Assembly (NCBI GenBank): GCA_028687575.1
Contig: JAQTZW010000005.1
Span: 1-64,000 of the forward strand
DNA: 64,000 bases
Direction: 5' to 3'
From: Gallionella sp.
GTDB taxonomy: Bacteria > Pseudomonadota > Gammaproteobacteria > Burkholderiales > Gallionellaceae
In this document: positions 1 through 11,632 of the stretch, piece by piece
Layout of the letters: each line of letters opens with the position of its first letter
Numbering within the stretch: the first letter of the stretch is position 1
Translations under genes and position numbers: made by a program
Notes under the pieces: model-generated
What the model was told of the DNA's origin: nothing
What the model saw: only the letters and a program-made list of their open reading frames with translations
Database searches by the model: none

Positions 1-29
1 CCGGACAAATGTCTTGAGTCATCTTCGTC

Positions 30-67
30 TCCTTGATCGAATCGGGGACATCCCCCGCGATCAAGGA
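30..67. repeat. Inverted repeat, 10-bp arms
   Basis: The arm TCCTTGATCG at 30-39 is perfectly complementary to CGATCAAGGA at 58-67. The spacer itself contains a GGGGA/TCCCC pair. No T-run follows on either side, so it is not a classical intrinsic terminator. It could be an element end, an operator or an RNA hairpin of a gene lying outside the window. Confidence 0.6.
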
Positions 68-170
68 TCGGAGATTTCTACGTGAGTTGCAGCAAGGTAA
101 TTTGGATATCGGAAGAAAACGAGAAGGGATCAGCGCGCCACCGCGTTAGCGGTTTAGTTCAACGTGAAAT

Positions 171-214
171 ATACAGAACCACTTCTGTATAAGAAAATCG
201 GTGTTCTGTATAAG
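171..214. repeat. TTCTGTAT repeat cluster, possible operator
   Basis: ATACAGAA at 171-178 and TTCTGTAT at 183-190 form a perfect 8-bp inverted repeat with a 4-base spacer. The unit TTCTGTATAAG at 183-193 recurs exactly at 204-214, giving direct copies 21 bp (two helical turns) apart. Such phasing is typical of a protein-binding site. No gene that it would control is evident in the window. Confidence 0.55.
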
Positions 215-629
215 GTGTCATGGCGCTATGTAACCTTTTGATTTAACAGTGCACTGTAAATAAAACAGGTCGCTCACTCCTGCAAACTCAGCGCCCCTGT
301 TTGGCTGCTGAGAGTGGTTCGTGAACGCATCCGGGCGGGGCATTATAGCCCGGAAGTTCACCCAGCCTATAGCCTTGCTTGTGCCGGTTCATGCGCCCGG
401 ATTGGCGACTGGGGCTGGCGAGCCGGGCTGCGGTGTTCGGGTCAGTTTGCGGTGTTGTACAGTAACTTGATGGCAAAGGCTTCTGCGGCATGTTGATCGC
501 GATGGCGACCCAGGAAGGCAGATCGCAACTGGCCGGGCTGATCGAGTAGCCGAACGGCTTTCCTTCCGGTAACGCGCAAAAAAAGGGTTATATGCATTCT
601 GAGGCTGGAATCAGCCGAATAGTGTATTG

Positions 630-953
630 CTAAACAACTTCGATCACCTGGACGCTAAAGGCAACCTTGAGCCAATTTCGAATCGCGCCAAAAATCGCGG
701 CCAGATTATCCATGCTAGGGTTCCCTTTCGGCGATAGCATACGATGGAGGCTCTTGCTTGGCTTGTTGGTCAGTTCCGCAAGGTGTTCGAATCCGACTGT
801 CGCATTAACCAGGTCGCGAAGAATGAGACGAGCGGCATCGGGTTCGCCACTGAGAAAAAGTGTGGCGGCCTCATCAAGGAGTGCCTTGGCAAATTCTGGA
901 TCGCGCTGTACGCGCTCGACAACGGTCTGTTTGAAATCTCTGGTCAGAGTCAT
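630..953 (-). CDS. HTH antitoxin of a type II toxin-antitoxin pair
   Basis: This 107-residue protein resembles the probable addiction-module antidote family: a helical N-terminal part followed by an Xre-like helix-turn-helix around residues 54-90 (motif region HLAELTNKPSKSLHRML). Family members neutralise the toxin and repress their own operon by binding DNA. It starts within the last codons of the upstream toxin gene (4-base overlap), so translation is probably coupled. The toxin-first order is the one seen in HigBA-type modules. The exact subfamily is not certain. Confidence 0.8.
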   Translation of the reverse strand: MTLTRDFKQTVVERVQRDPEFAKALLDEAATLFLSGEPDAARLILRDLVNATVGFEHLAELTNKPSKSLHRMLSPKGNPSMDNLAAIFGAIRNWLKVAFSVQVIEVV

Positions 954-1303
954 TTGTTCTTACCTCGCTTGGTTTCTGCAAGAGTCTTCTTTCTTGCCTT
1001 GTATTCGTCATGCAGAGAAACTGCCTGTTCAATGGCTTTCTGTTGCCCCTTTTTGGTGCTGCCGCCAAACAGAATGATGAGCGCTTCGCCATCCTTTGCC
1101 AGATAGATCCGGTAGCCAGGCCCCCAATCTATCTTGTACTCGCCTATGCCTCTAAACCATTCAATGTTCGAAGTGTTGCCCAACTCCATTCGAGTCTTGG
1201 CAACCGTCACTTTCGCCGCCGCCTGTGCATCCAGTCCGTTAAACCATGCTTGGTACGGATTGTTGCCATCGGCCTTCACATATTCTTCAAGCTTTATTTT
1301 CAC
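950..1303 (-). CDS. RelE/ParE-superfamily toxin (addiction module killer)
   Basis: This 117-residue protein resembles the RelE/ParE-fold killer proteins. It has the typical core with the motif region GIGEYKIDWGPGYRIYLA (residues about 51-68), the hydrophobic strand ALIILFGGSTKKGQ and a basic, lysine-rich tail. Relatives are ribosome-dependent mRNA interferases or gyrase poisons; the target cannot be read from sequence. The start is a GTG: an in-frame TAA lies two codons upstream, so no longer start is possible. The antitoxin gene overlaps its 3' end. Confidence 0.8.
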   Translation of the reverse strand: MKIKLEEYVKADGNNPYQAWFNGLDAQAAAKVTVAKTRMELGNTSNIEWFRGIGEYKIDWGPGYRIYLAKDGEALIILFGGSTKKGQQKAIEQAVSLHDEYKARKKTLAETKRGKNK

Positions 1304-1394
1304 GGATTAATGGTAACTTAAACGTTACTTCTTGGCAATCGCGCCCTGTGTCCGTTTTGTGCAATCCAAGGTGGACTCCAAATGCAGATGGCCT

Positions 1395-1422
1395 AAAAAA
1401 GTCCGCCGGAGCGGACTTTTTT
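1395..1422. terminator. Bidirectional intrinsic terminator behind acnA
   Basis: The stem AAAAAAGTCCGC / GCGGACTTTTTT surrounds a CGGA tetraloop, with T-runs on both strands. It lies 12 bases past the aconitase stop codon and ends transcription leftwards from acnA. It would also stop any rightward read-through. Confidence 0.9.
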
Positions 1423-1434
1423 ATTGGCTGGCGA

Positions 1435-4128
<2,694 letters not shown>

Positions 4129-4548
4129 GGCAAAGGCTCCGGATACGCGTGAAAAGTGAGGGGCGATTATAACCAGTTACGTTGACTGGCGCGCGCATGG
4201 CAAGATTTTTACCCTCCCATATGGGCATCCATAAGGCTTGTGAAAAATGACGGGATGGTTCTTGCGGACGTGCTTCCTGTGTGCTGCAAGTCATCGGGAA
4301 ATGTTGCCGGATAGGCGAGTTTTTAGAGGTTGAATGATTTTGTAAGGAATGTGTAAGTATCTGTAAAATAATATAAAACGAAGAAAATCAAGCAATTGTC
4401 GGCGGCAGATGGCGCGGCTGGAAATAAATATCGGAATTGCAGGATTTTCGGCGGAACTAGATGAAAAAATCCGCACTAAGTCTGCTAGGATGCGCCACTT
4501 TGCTGGGTTGGTTGGTACGCGCAGCAGTATTAAAAACACACTCTGGGT
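4129..4548. other. Divergent intergenic region, acnA / efflux operon
   Basis: These 420 bases hold the promoters of two divergent units. The part from about 4310 to 4440 is much more AT-rich than its surroundings and contains the three phased TGTAAG/A repeats listed separately. An open frame starting at 4461 encodes a signal-peptide-like start (MKKSALSLLGCATLLG), but it runs out of frame into the outer-membrane protein gene and is not called. Confidence 0.6.
4341..4385 (+). promoter_or_regulatory. Phased direct repeats, likely response-regulator box
   Basis: TGTAAG at 4341-4346, TGTAAG at 4352-4357 and TGTAAA at 4362-4367 are spaced 11 and 10 bp apart, one helical turn each. An AT-rich stretch with a TATA-like element (AATATAAA) follows. 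Tandem repeats with this period are typical of OmpR/PhoB-family activators, which commonly control metal efflux operons. The regulator is not encoded nearby, so the assignment is inference. Confidence 0.5.
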
Positions 4549-6153
4549 TTGCCGATTTTGTTATTGAAAACTATTGTTTCCGATGTACAGCGCCGCGCTG
4601 TATGGCTGATTCCGCTGGCATTACTGTCTGCGTGTGCCGTGGGGCCGGACTTCAAGCGCCCGGCGGCACCGGTCGCAGCGGGCTATACGCCGCAGCCTTT
4701 ACCGGCACAAACTGCCGAAGCCAAGGTTGAACAAGGCAAGGCACAGACTTTCATGCCGTCGCGGGACATTCCACAGGACTGGTGGACGCTGTTTCGCTCT
4801 GCCCAATTGAACAGTCTGGTCGAGCGCGCTTTCAAGGCCAATCCCGATATTGGCGCGGCACAGGCAGCTTTGGCGCAGGCTCAGCAGAACGTCATCGCCC
4901 AACAGGGTTTTTTCTATCCGACAGTGGGTATCAGCTATACCCCGTCGCGCAACAAGCTGGCTGGCAACAACGGCGGGAATTCGCCGGGCATCCAGAGCAA
5001 CGGCACACTGATCCAGACCTATGCCAACCCCGCCGGCCCGAAATATAACGGCCCAGCTTACTATAATTTCCATGTTGCACAACTGACGGTCGGTTATGTG
5101 CCGGACGTATTCGGCCTGCAACGCAGGACGGTCGAATCGGCAGAGGCGCAACTCGAAATCCAGCAGATGCAGTTGCAGGCAACTTACATCACGTTGGCTT
5201 CCAACGTGGTCGCAGCAGCGTTTCAGGAAGCCAGTTTGCGCGGCCAGATTGCCGCTATGGAAAATGTCATCACACTCAATCGCGAGAATCTGGACATTAT
5301 GCGCAAACAGCAGGCGCTGGGTTATGTCGCCGAGATAGATGTGGCAGCCCAGCAGGCGACGCTGGCGCAGGCCGAGCAGGCCTTGCCGCCACTGCGCAAG
5401 CAACTGGAACTGACGCGCGACCTGATACGCGCGCTGGCCGGCAACACGCCCGATCAGGATGTATCCGAAACTTTCACGCTGGCCGACCTGCATTTACCGG
5501 AAGAATTGCCGCTCAGTCTGCCGTCCCGGCTGGTTGAGCAGCGTCCCGACGTGCGTGCTGCCGAGGCGCAGCTACATGCTGCCAGCGCACAATACGGCGT
5601 GGCGATCGCCAACCGCCTGCCGCAATTTTCGGTGCTGGCTTCGATGGGCGGCATGGCCTCCGCACCGAACTGGATGTTCCGCGCCGGTGGCGGGTTCTTC
5701 AGTGTGGTCGGCAATGTTGCGCAGACCTTGTTCGACGGCGGCAGTTTGCGGGCGCAATCTAAAGTGGCGGAACAGGCGTTGAACCAGAGTGCGGCGCAGT
5801 ATCACGGGGCAGTGATCGCCGCTTTGCAGAACGTCGCGGATACCCTGCATTGCATAGCATCCGATGCCGAGGTGCTGAAAGCAGCAGCTACTGCCGAACA
5901 GGCCAGTCACCGGGTGCTGGAATTGACGCAAAAGCAATACCAGGCGGGCTATGTCAGCTACCAGAATCTGCTGCTGGCCGAACAAAATTACCAGTTAGCT
6001 GCCATTGGCCTGATTCAGGCGCAGGCCGCACGGCTGGGTGATAGCGCCGCGCTGTATCAGGCGCTGGGCGGCGGGTGGTGGAATCGCCCGGATGCACCCG
6101 CAACGCTTCCCAAACAATCAGAGAAATCGGCATCAGGAGTACAGGCTTCATGA
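4549..6153 (+). CDS. RND efflux outer-membrane factor lipoprotein (NodT/TolC-like)
   Basis: This is the outer-membrane channel of a tripartite efflux pump. The 534-residue product begins with a hydrophobic segment ending in the lipobox LLSAC, followed by AVGPDFKRP, the hallmark start of NodT-family outer-membrane factors. Two long coiled-coil repeats follow, with the typical AQANVIAQ-type and LLLAEQNYQLA segments. The start is probably TTG at 4549, because an in-frame TAA lies at 4531-4533. A TTG at 4558 is a possible alternative. The stop codon overlaps the ATG of the adaptor gene (ATGA), so the two are translationally coupled. The protein forms the trans-envelope duct for the pump encoded downstream. 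Confidence 0.9.
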   Translation: MPILLLKTIVSDVQRRAVWLIPLALLSACAVGPDFKRPAAPVAAGYTPQPLPAQTAEAKVEQGKAQTFMPSRDIPQDWWTLFRSAQLNSLVERAFKANPDIGAAQAALAQAQQNVIAQQGFFYPTVGISYTPSRNKLAGNNGGNSPGIQSNGTLIQTYANPAGPKYNGPAYYNFHVAQLTVGYVPDVFGLQRRTVESAEAQLEIQQMQLQATYITLASNVVAAAFQEASLRGQIAAMENVITLNRENLDIMRKQQALGYVAEIDVAAQQATLAQAEQALPPLRKQLELTRDLIRALAGNTPDQDVSETFTLADLHLPEELPLSLPSRLVEQRPDVRAAEAQLHAASAQYGVAIANRLPQFSVLASMGGMASAPNWMFRAGGGFFSVVGNVAQTLFDGGSLRAQSKVAEQALNQSAAQYHGAVIAALQNVADTLHCIASDAEVLKAAATAEQASHRVLELTQKQYQAGYVSYQNLLLAEQNYQLAAIGLIQAQAARLGDSAALYQALGGGWWNRPDAPATLPKQSEKSASGVQAS

Positions 6154-7307
6154 TCAAGCTGGATAAAAAAATCGTAGTAATGGCTGTGCTATTGGGATTG
6201 GCCGGCGCGGGTTATCTGGGCTGGAAAAGGTATTTTGGCACGCCAAGCGACGCGCAAGCAGCACCGCCCGCAACACACAAGACCGCCGACACCCTGCATT
6301 TTGATGCCAGCGCACCGCAGTTAACCTTCATTCGTGTTGAGCCGGTCGAAGCGCTGCCAGAGCCGCTGGTCGAGCCACTGAATGCGCGGATTGCCTATGA
6401 TGACAACCATACCGCGCGGGTATTCTCTCCGGTCAACGGACGTGTCGTGAAGATTCTTGCCGAGGCGGGTCAGCCAGTCAGGGCAGGGGACGGTCTGCTG
6501 GAGATGGATGCTCCGGAATACGCACAGGCGGCTGCCGATGTTGCCAAGGCCGATGCTGATTTGTTGCGTAGTAAGGAAGTCTTGGAGCGCGCCCGTTTGC
6601 TGTATGAGGCCAAGGGGGTGGCGCAGAAGGATCTGGAACTGGCCGAGGCTGACTGGCATCAGGCCGAAGCGGAAGCCGTGCGCGCCCGCGCCAGGCTGCG
6701 TAACTTGAACGGTAATGGACACGATGCGGGCGGCACTTATGTGTTGCGCGCACCATTGAGCGGCACGCTCACCGAGCGGCAGGTGAGCGCCGGCAGCGAG
6801 GTTCGTCCGGATGCCAGCAATTCGCTGTTCGTCATTGCCGACACCAGTCATGTCTGGGTGCTGGTGGATATGCCTGAATTGGCACTCGGCAAGGTGAGCG
6901 TCGGCCAGAAGGTGCTGATTCAAGTCGATGCCTATCCCGGCGAATCTTTTCTCGGCACTATCACTGTGATAGGCGGTGCGCTCGATCCACTCACTCGCCG
7001 CATACAGGTGCGTTGCGAACTTGACAATCCGCTAGGCAAGCTCAAACCCGAAATGTTCGCACGCGTTTCGCCTATTGCCGATGTGCATTCCAGTCTGCCG
7101 CGACTACCCAATACCGCCATCGTTACACAGGGTTTGTACAGCTATGTGTTCGTCGAACAGAGCGTGGGCGTGCTGCAACGCCGCAAGGTGACGCTGGGCT
7201 TGCAAGGGCATGAATTCAGTTTCGTCAAGGAAGGACTCAAGGCGGGTGAACGTGTCGTCACCACTGGCGCGTTGTTGCTGAATGCGGAATTGGCGGGTAA
7301 CGACTGA
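6150..7307 (+). CDS. RND efflux periplasmic adaptor (membrane fusion protein)
   Basis: This protein links the inner-membrane pump to the outer-membrane channel. It has 385 residues from the ATG at 6150, which overlaps the preceding stop and is preceded by CAGGAG. An N-terminal membrane anchor (about residues 8-24) is followed by the biotinyl-lipoyl-like half motif VFSPVNGRVVKILAEAGQPVRAGD, an alpha-hairpin (about 130-190), the second half motif LRAPLSGTLTERQVSAGSEV and a beta-barrel domain. The architecture fits CzcB/CusB-like adaptors. No histidine-rich metal-binding N-terminus is seen, so the substrate remains open. Its stop overlaps the start of the pump gene. Confidence 0.92.
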   Translation: MIKLDKKIVVMAVLLGLAGAGYLGWKRYFGTPSDAQAAPPATHKTADTLHFDASAPQLTFIRVEPVEALPEPLVEPLNARIAYDDNHTARVFSPVNGRVVKILAEAGQPVRAGDGLLEMDAPEYAQAAADVAKADADLLRSKEVLERARLLYEAKGVAQKDLELAEADWHQAEAEAVRARARLRNLNGNGHDAGGTYVLRAPLSGTLTERQVSAGSEVRPDASNSLFVIADTSHVWVLVDMPELALGKVSVGQKVLIQVDAYPGESFLGTITVIGGALDPLTRRIQVRCELDNPLGKLKPEMFARVSPIADVHSSLPRLPNTAIVTQGLYSYVFVEQSVGVLQRRKVTLGLQGHEFSFVKEGLKAGERVVTTGALLLNAELAGND

Positions 7308-10300
7308 TGCTGGAAAAACTCATCACTTTTTCGTTGCAGCAACGCGTCTTCGTGCTGGCGGCAGTGCTGGTACTGGTGATTGCTGGCGTGCGCGCCACCG
7401 GCAATCTGCCGATTGAGGCATTTCCCGATGTGCAGGACGTGCAGGTGCAGATTGTCAGCCAGGTGCCGGGTCAGGCACCGGAAGAAGTCGAGCGTATCGT
7501 GACTTTGCCGATCGAACGCGAGATGAGCGGTGTGCCGCGCATGACGCAATTGCGCTCGGTATCCATCACTGGCTTGTCGGTGGTCACGCTGACCTTTGCC
7601 GACAATACCGACGATTATTTCGCCCGCCAGCAGGTGCTGGAAAAACTGCATAACGTAGATTTGCCGCCAGGTGTGCAGCCCAGTCTTGCGCCGCTGACCA
7701 ATGCGGTGGGCGAGGTTTATCGCTATGTATTGGATGTGCCGGCTGATATGTCGCAGAACGAAACGCGGGCGCTGCAGGACTGGGTGATACGTCCCGCCTT
7801 GCGCCAGGTGCAGGGTGTGGCCGATGTGGTCAGTTTCGGCGGCACGGTGAAGGAATACCAGATACGCGTCAATCCCTTCCTGTTGCGCAAGTTTGACGTG
7901 ACGATAGATCAAGTGGCGCAGGCGCTGTCAGTGAATAGCGACAATGCCGGCGGCGGCATTTTGAAGCGCGGCGATGAGGCGCTGGTGATGCGCAGCATCG
8001 GCCTGTTCCAGAATATAGAGGACATCGCACGCGTGGTGGTTAAGGCCAGGGACGGCAAGACCGTGCTGGTAGGCGATGTCGCTAAGGTCGAAATCGGTGC
8101 GCGCCCGCTTTCCGGCATGGTGGCCTTCAACGAGCATGACAGCGTAGTCGAGGGCATCGTGCAGATGACCAAGGGGCAGAATGCTTCCAAGGTCGTCGAG
8201 GCGCTGAAGGAACGGATAGTACAACTGTCGTCCAAATTGCCACCGGGCGTGAAAATTGTCCCTTACTATGACCGCACCCAATTGGTGGAGCATACCGTGC
8301 ATACCGTTAGCGAGAATCTGCTGGTCGGCGCGTTGCTGGTGGTTGCCATTCTGGTGATATTCCTGCGCAACTGGTATGCCGCGCTGGCAGTGGCGGTGAT
8401 CATCCCACTGGCGCTGCTGTTCGCCTTCATCCTGATAGACTGGCGCGGCGTGTCGGCCAACCTGATTTCGCTCGGTGCGGTGGACTTCGGTATCATCATA
8501 GATAGCGCGGTGGTGCTGATAGAGGCATTGATGGTCAAGCTCGCGCTGGCCAAGGCCGATGCACTGCCACAGCACCACGCCTACGGCTGGCGTATTCATC
8601 TTATTAAGCAGACCAGTATCGAGATGGGGCATCCCATCCTGTTCTCCAAGGGCATCATCATCCTGGCGTTTCTACCGATTTTTACCTTCCAGCGCGTGGA
8701 GGGGAAAATCTTCTCGCCTGTCGCTTTCACACTCAGCTTCGCTTTGCTGGGCGCCATCATCCTGACGCTGACACTATTGCCGGCGCTGCTGAGTTTCGCT
8801 GTAAAAAACAAGGATTTGGCCGAGCAACATAGCGAATGGATGCACAAGTTGCAGGAGCGCTACCGCAGTCTGTTGGTATGGGCAGCAAAGCGCCGTAAGG
8901 CGATTCTCACTGCCTCCCTCGGTTTGTTGGCGGTGACATTGGCCTTGTCTCCGCTATTGGGCAGCGAATTCCTGCCCAAACTGGACGAGGGCAACATCTG
9001 GCTGACCATCACCCTGCCGCCGGCGACCGTGCTGGACAAGACCAAGGACATCGAGCGCCAGGTGCGCAAGATACTCAACGAGTATCCCGAGGTGAACAAT
9101 GTCACTACCCAGGTGGGCAGGCCGGACGATGGCACCGACCCCAAGGGGCCGAACAATCTGGAAGTGATGGCCGACTTGAACCCGCATGACACCTGGCGCT
9201 TTGCCGACAAGGAGGCATTGATCGCCGACATGACCCGCAAGATCCAGCAGATTCCGGGTGTGCCGACCAACTTCTCGCAGGTGATACAGGACAACGTCGA
9301 GGAGGCGCTGTCCGGTGTGAAGGGCGAGATTTCGGTGAAAATTTTCGGCCCCGACCTTGAGATACTGGAAGACAAGTCCACCCAGGTTGCCGACATTCTG
9401 GCCGATATACGCGGTGCCACCGACGTGGCAGCCATCAAGGTGGGCGGCCAGACCGAACTGAACATCACGCTCGATAGGCAGCGCATGGCGCGCTACGGCA
9501 TCAACATCGCCGATGCCAATGCCACTATCCAGACCGCGATGGCGAGCAGCACGGTCAACTCCTTCTATGAAGGCGACCGCCGTTTTGATGTGACCGTGCG
9601 CTTGGACAAGCCTTTCCGGGATGCGGTGGATGACGTGACCGATTTGCCGGTTGCCCTGCCTAACGGTGGCTCGATCCCGCTGGGATCAATCGCCAGGATT
9701 GAAGTCCGCCAGGGCGCGGCGCGTGTTGGGCGTGAGGCGGGTGGGCGCGTGGTGGCGGTCAAGGCCAATCTGCTGGGACGCGATCAGGGCAGTTTCGTTG
9801 CCGAAGCGATGGCCAAGGTCAAGGATAAAGTCACCTTGCCGCCGGGCTACAGCATGACCTGGGGCGGCCAGTTCGAAAATCAGCAGCGCGCCATCAAGCG
9901 CTTGAAGGTGATCGTGCCGTTGTCGGTGCTGATGATTTTCGTGCTGCTGTTCTGGGCGTTCAAATCCATGCGCAAGGCGTTGCTGGTCATCATGATGGTG
10001 CCGTTCACGCTGATTGGCGGTCTGGCGGGGCTGGGGTTGGCAGGGTTACACATGTCAGTCTCGGCTGCGGTGGGCTTCATCGCTGTGGCGGGTATCTCGG
10101 TGCAGAACGGCGTGATCATGGTTGAGCAGTTCATCGAAGGGATGCGCAACGGCAAGGATCTGGCGGCAAGCGTGATGGATGGCGCGTTGTCCCGCTTGCG
10201 TCCGATTTTGATGACCGCACTGATGGCGGGGCTCGGTTTGATGCCTGCTGCGTTGTCACACGGCATCGGCTCGGAGACGCAAAGGCCGTTCGCAGTGGTG

Positions 10301-10417
10301 ATCGTCGGCGGCATTGTTTCGGCGACGCTGTTCACCTTGTTGCTGTTGCCGTTGTTGTATCCGGTGTTTGCGGAAGAAAAACGCATAGAACCCGGGCAGC
10401 CACTGACCAGCGAGTGA
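7307..10417 (+). CDS. RND efflux pump, CzcA/CusA (heavy-metal) family
   Basis: This inner-membrane proton antiporter is the motor of the efflux system. At 1,036 residues with about twelve membrane segments and two large periplasmic loops it matches the heavy-metal-efflux RND family. Landmarks are IEAFPDVQDVQVQI near the N-terminus, the proton-relay/substrate motif DFGIIIDSAVVLIE in the fourth membrane helix, and GRPDDGTDPKGPNN in the second loop. The DFG...D...E pattern resembles CzcA-type divalent-cation pumps more than the monovalent CusA pattern, but substrate assignment from this alone is uncertain. It is the last gene of the operon and is followed by a strong terminator. Confidence 0.93.
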   Translation: MLEKLITFSLQQRVFVLAAVLVLVIAGVRATGNLPIEAFPDVQDVQVQIVSQVPGQAPEEVERIVTLPIEREMSGVPRMTQLRSVSITGLSVVTLTFADNTDDYFARQQVLEKLHNVDLPPGVQPSLAPLTNAVGEVYRYVLDVPADMSQNETRALQDWVIRPALRQVQGVADVVSFGGTVKEYQIRVNPFLLRKFDVTIDQVAQALSVNSDNAGGGILKRGDEALVMRSIGLFQNIEDIARVVVKARDGKTVLVGDVAKVEIGARPLSGMVAFNEHDSVVEGIVQMTKGQNASKVVEALKERIVQLSSKLPPGVKIVPYYDRTQLVEHTVHTVSENLLVGALLVVAILVIFLRNWYAALAVAVIIPLALLFAFILIDWRGVSANLISLGAVDFGIIIDSAVVLIEALMVKLALAKADALPQHHAYGWRIHLIKQTSIEMGHPILFSKGIIILAFLPIFTFQRVEGKIFSPVAFTLSFALLGAIILTLTLLPALLSFAVKNKDLAEQHSEWMHKLQERYRSLLVWAAKRRKAILTASLGLLAVTLALSPLLGSEFLPKLDEGNIWLTITLPPATVLDKTKDIERQVRKILNEYPEVNNVTTQVGRPDDGTDPKGPNNLEVMADLNPHDTWRFADKEALIADMTRKIQQIPGVPTNFSQVIQDNVEEALSGVKGEISVKIFGPDLEILEDKSTQVADILADIRGATDVAAIKVGGQTELNITLDRQRMARYGINIADANATIQTAMASSTVNSFYEGDRRFDVTVRLDKPFRDAVDDVTDLPVALPNGGSIPLGSIARIEVRQGAARVGREAGGRVVAVKANLLGRDQGSFVAEAMAKVKDKVTLPPGYSMTWGGQFENQQRAIKRLKVIVPLSVLMIFVLLFWAFKSMRKALLVIMMVPFTLIGGLAGLGLAGLHMSVSAAVGFIAVAGISVQNGVIMVEQFIEGMRNGKDLAASVMDGALSRLRPILMTALMAGLGLMPAALSHGIGSETQRPFAVVIVGGIVSATLFTLLLLPLLYPVFAEEKRIEPGQPLTSE

Positions 10418-10437
10418 ATCTGAAGTGATTGTAGGAT

Positions 10438-10472
10438 GCCATTCCCGCGCAAGCGGGAATGGCAGTTTTTTG
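10438..10472 (+). terminator. Intrinsic terminator after the efflux operon
   Basis: GCCATTCCCGC at 10438-10448 pairs with GCGGGAATGGC at 10453-10463 around a GCAA loop, followed by AGTTTTTT. It separates the efflux operon from the convergent tas gene and may serve both. Confidence 0.9.
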
Positions 10473-10478
10473 GTAAGG

Positions 10479-11513
10479 TTACGGGGCAGGGTTGGGGTAG
10501 CGTTGGTGTACGGACTCGATCTGTCCGATGATGTCATCGGACAGCGTGAGTGCGCTGCTGTCCAGATTTTCACCGAGTTGTTGCACGGTCGTCGCACCCA
10601 GTATCACGCTTGTCGTGAACCAGCGGGTGCGGGCGTAGGCGAGTGCCATCTGTGCGGGATTGAGTCCTGCTTGTTGTGCGATGCGCACATATTCGGCGCT
10701 GGCGGCGGGCACGTTGGGTTTGTTGTAGCGCTGGCCGAAACCGGGGAACAGCGTGATGCGGCCATGCGCCGCCGGATTGGCCAGATATTTTCCGGTCAAA
10801 TGGCCGAACGCCAGCGGGCTGTAGGCCAGTAGGCCGACATTGGTGTGGCGGCAGACTTCCGCGAGACCGGCCTCGAAGGTGCGGTTCATCAGGTGATAGG
10901 CGTTCTGGATGGAAACGATGCCGGGAAGCCTGAGTTGTTCGGCGCAGCGCACGAACTCGCTGATGCCCCAGGGGGTTTCGTTGGAAAGCCCGATGTGGCG
11001 TATTTTTCCGGCCTTGACCAGTTCGCCCAGTGCCTGGAGTTGCTCGGCAATGGGTAGGGTGTCGTGTTCCAGTGCCGCGTCGTAGCTGGTCGCGCCGAAC
11101 ATCGGCACATAGCGGTCCGGCCAGTGGATCTGGTAGAGGTCGAGATAATCGGTTTGCAGGCGTCGCAATGAGCCTTCGATGGCGGCGTTGAGGTGTTCGC
11201 GGTTGATGCGCGGGCCGTTGCGTATCCAGCCGAAGCCGCGCGACGGGCCGGCGATTTTGCTGGCGACGATGAGTTTGTCGCGCTGCTGGTGTTTCAGCCA
11301 GCTGCCGATATAGCTTTCGGTGCGACCCTGTGTTTCGGCACGCGGTGCGACCGGATACATTTCAGCAGTGTCTATCAGGTTGATGCCGCGTGATACGGCC
11401 AGATTGAGTTGCGCGTGGGCATCCGCTTCGCTGTTCTGTTCGCCGAAGGTCATTGTGCCGAGTGACAGGGCGGATACGCAAAGGTCGCTGTTGCCTAATT
11501 GACGGTATTCCAT
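10479..11513 (-). CDS. tas: NADP(H)-dependent aldo/keto reductase, Tas family
   Basis: This 344-residue cytosolic oxidoreductase closely resembles E. coli Tas. Shared stretches include LGTMTFGEQNSEADAHAQL, INLIDTAEMYPV and LQTDYLDLYQIHWPDR. The catalytic tetrad of the superfamily is present: Asp and Tyr in DTAEMYP, Lys in ASKIAGP and His in QIHWP. The C-terminal NADP-binding signature VILGATTVQQL is also intact. A CGGAG lies 6 bases before the ATG. It is a single-gene unit, divergent from the porin gene. The physiological substrate of Tas proteins is not settled. Confidence 0.92.
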   Translation of the reverse strand: MEYRQLGNSDLCVSALSLGTMTFGEQNSEADAHAQLNLAVSRGINLIDTAEMYPVAPRAETQGRTESYIGSWLKHQQRDKLIVASKIAGPSRGFGWIRNGPRINREHLNAAIEGSLRRLQTDYLDLYQIHWPDRYVPMFGATSYDAALEHDTLPIAEQLQALGELVKAGKIRHIGLSNETPWGISEFVRCAEQLRLPGIVSIQNAYHLMNRTFEAGLAEVCRHTNVGLLAYSPLAFGHLTGKYLANPAAHGRITLFPGFGQRYNKPNVPAASAEYVRIAQQAGLNPAQMALAYARTRWFTTSVILGATTVQQLGENLDSSALTLSDDIIGQIESVHQRYPNPAP

Positions 11514-11632
11514 GCTTGCTCCGAATGTTCAAGGTGTTCGAGTAGCAGATGTTAAGACATGAGGCCGGAAAAATCATCGCCTATGTTTGTGTGTGTATAT
11601 GGACGGGCAATCCCGTCAATGATGGAGTCGGT

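Larger units (their letters stand above)
1..629. other. Gene-poor stretch with repeats
   Basis: I see no supportable gene in these 629 bases. Short open frames around 288-496 exist on both strands, but they have no recognisable domain, no good ribosome binding site and overlap each other. What stands out are an inverted repeat at 30-67, a cluster of TTCTGTATAAG repeats at 171-214 and the 12-bp palindrome ACAGTGCACTGT at 246-257. The stretch lies downstream of the toxin-antitoxin pair and may be remains of a mobile or regulatory region. That is inference. Confidence 0.5.

Noticed and set aside
288-496. Short open frames on both strands (67 and 60 codons)
   Set aside because: They overlap each other, have no recognisable domain or good ribosome site, and their composition looks non-coding.
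4461-4730. Open frame with a signal-peptide-like start (MKKSALSLLGC)
   Set aside because: It continues out of frame into the outer-membrane factor gene and has no domain. Possibly a leader peptide, but unsupported.
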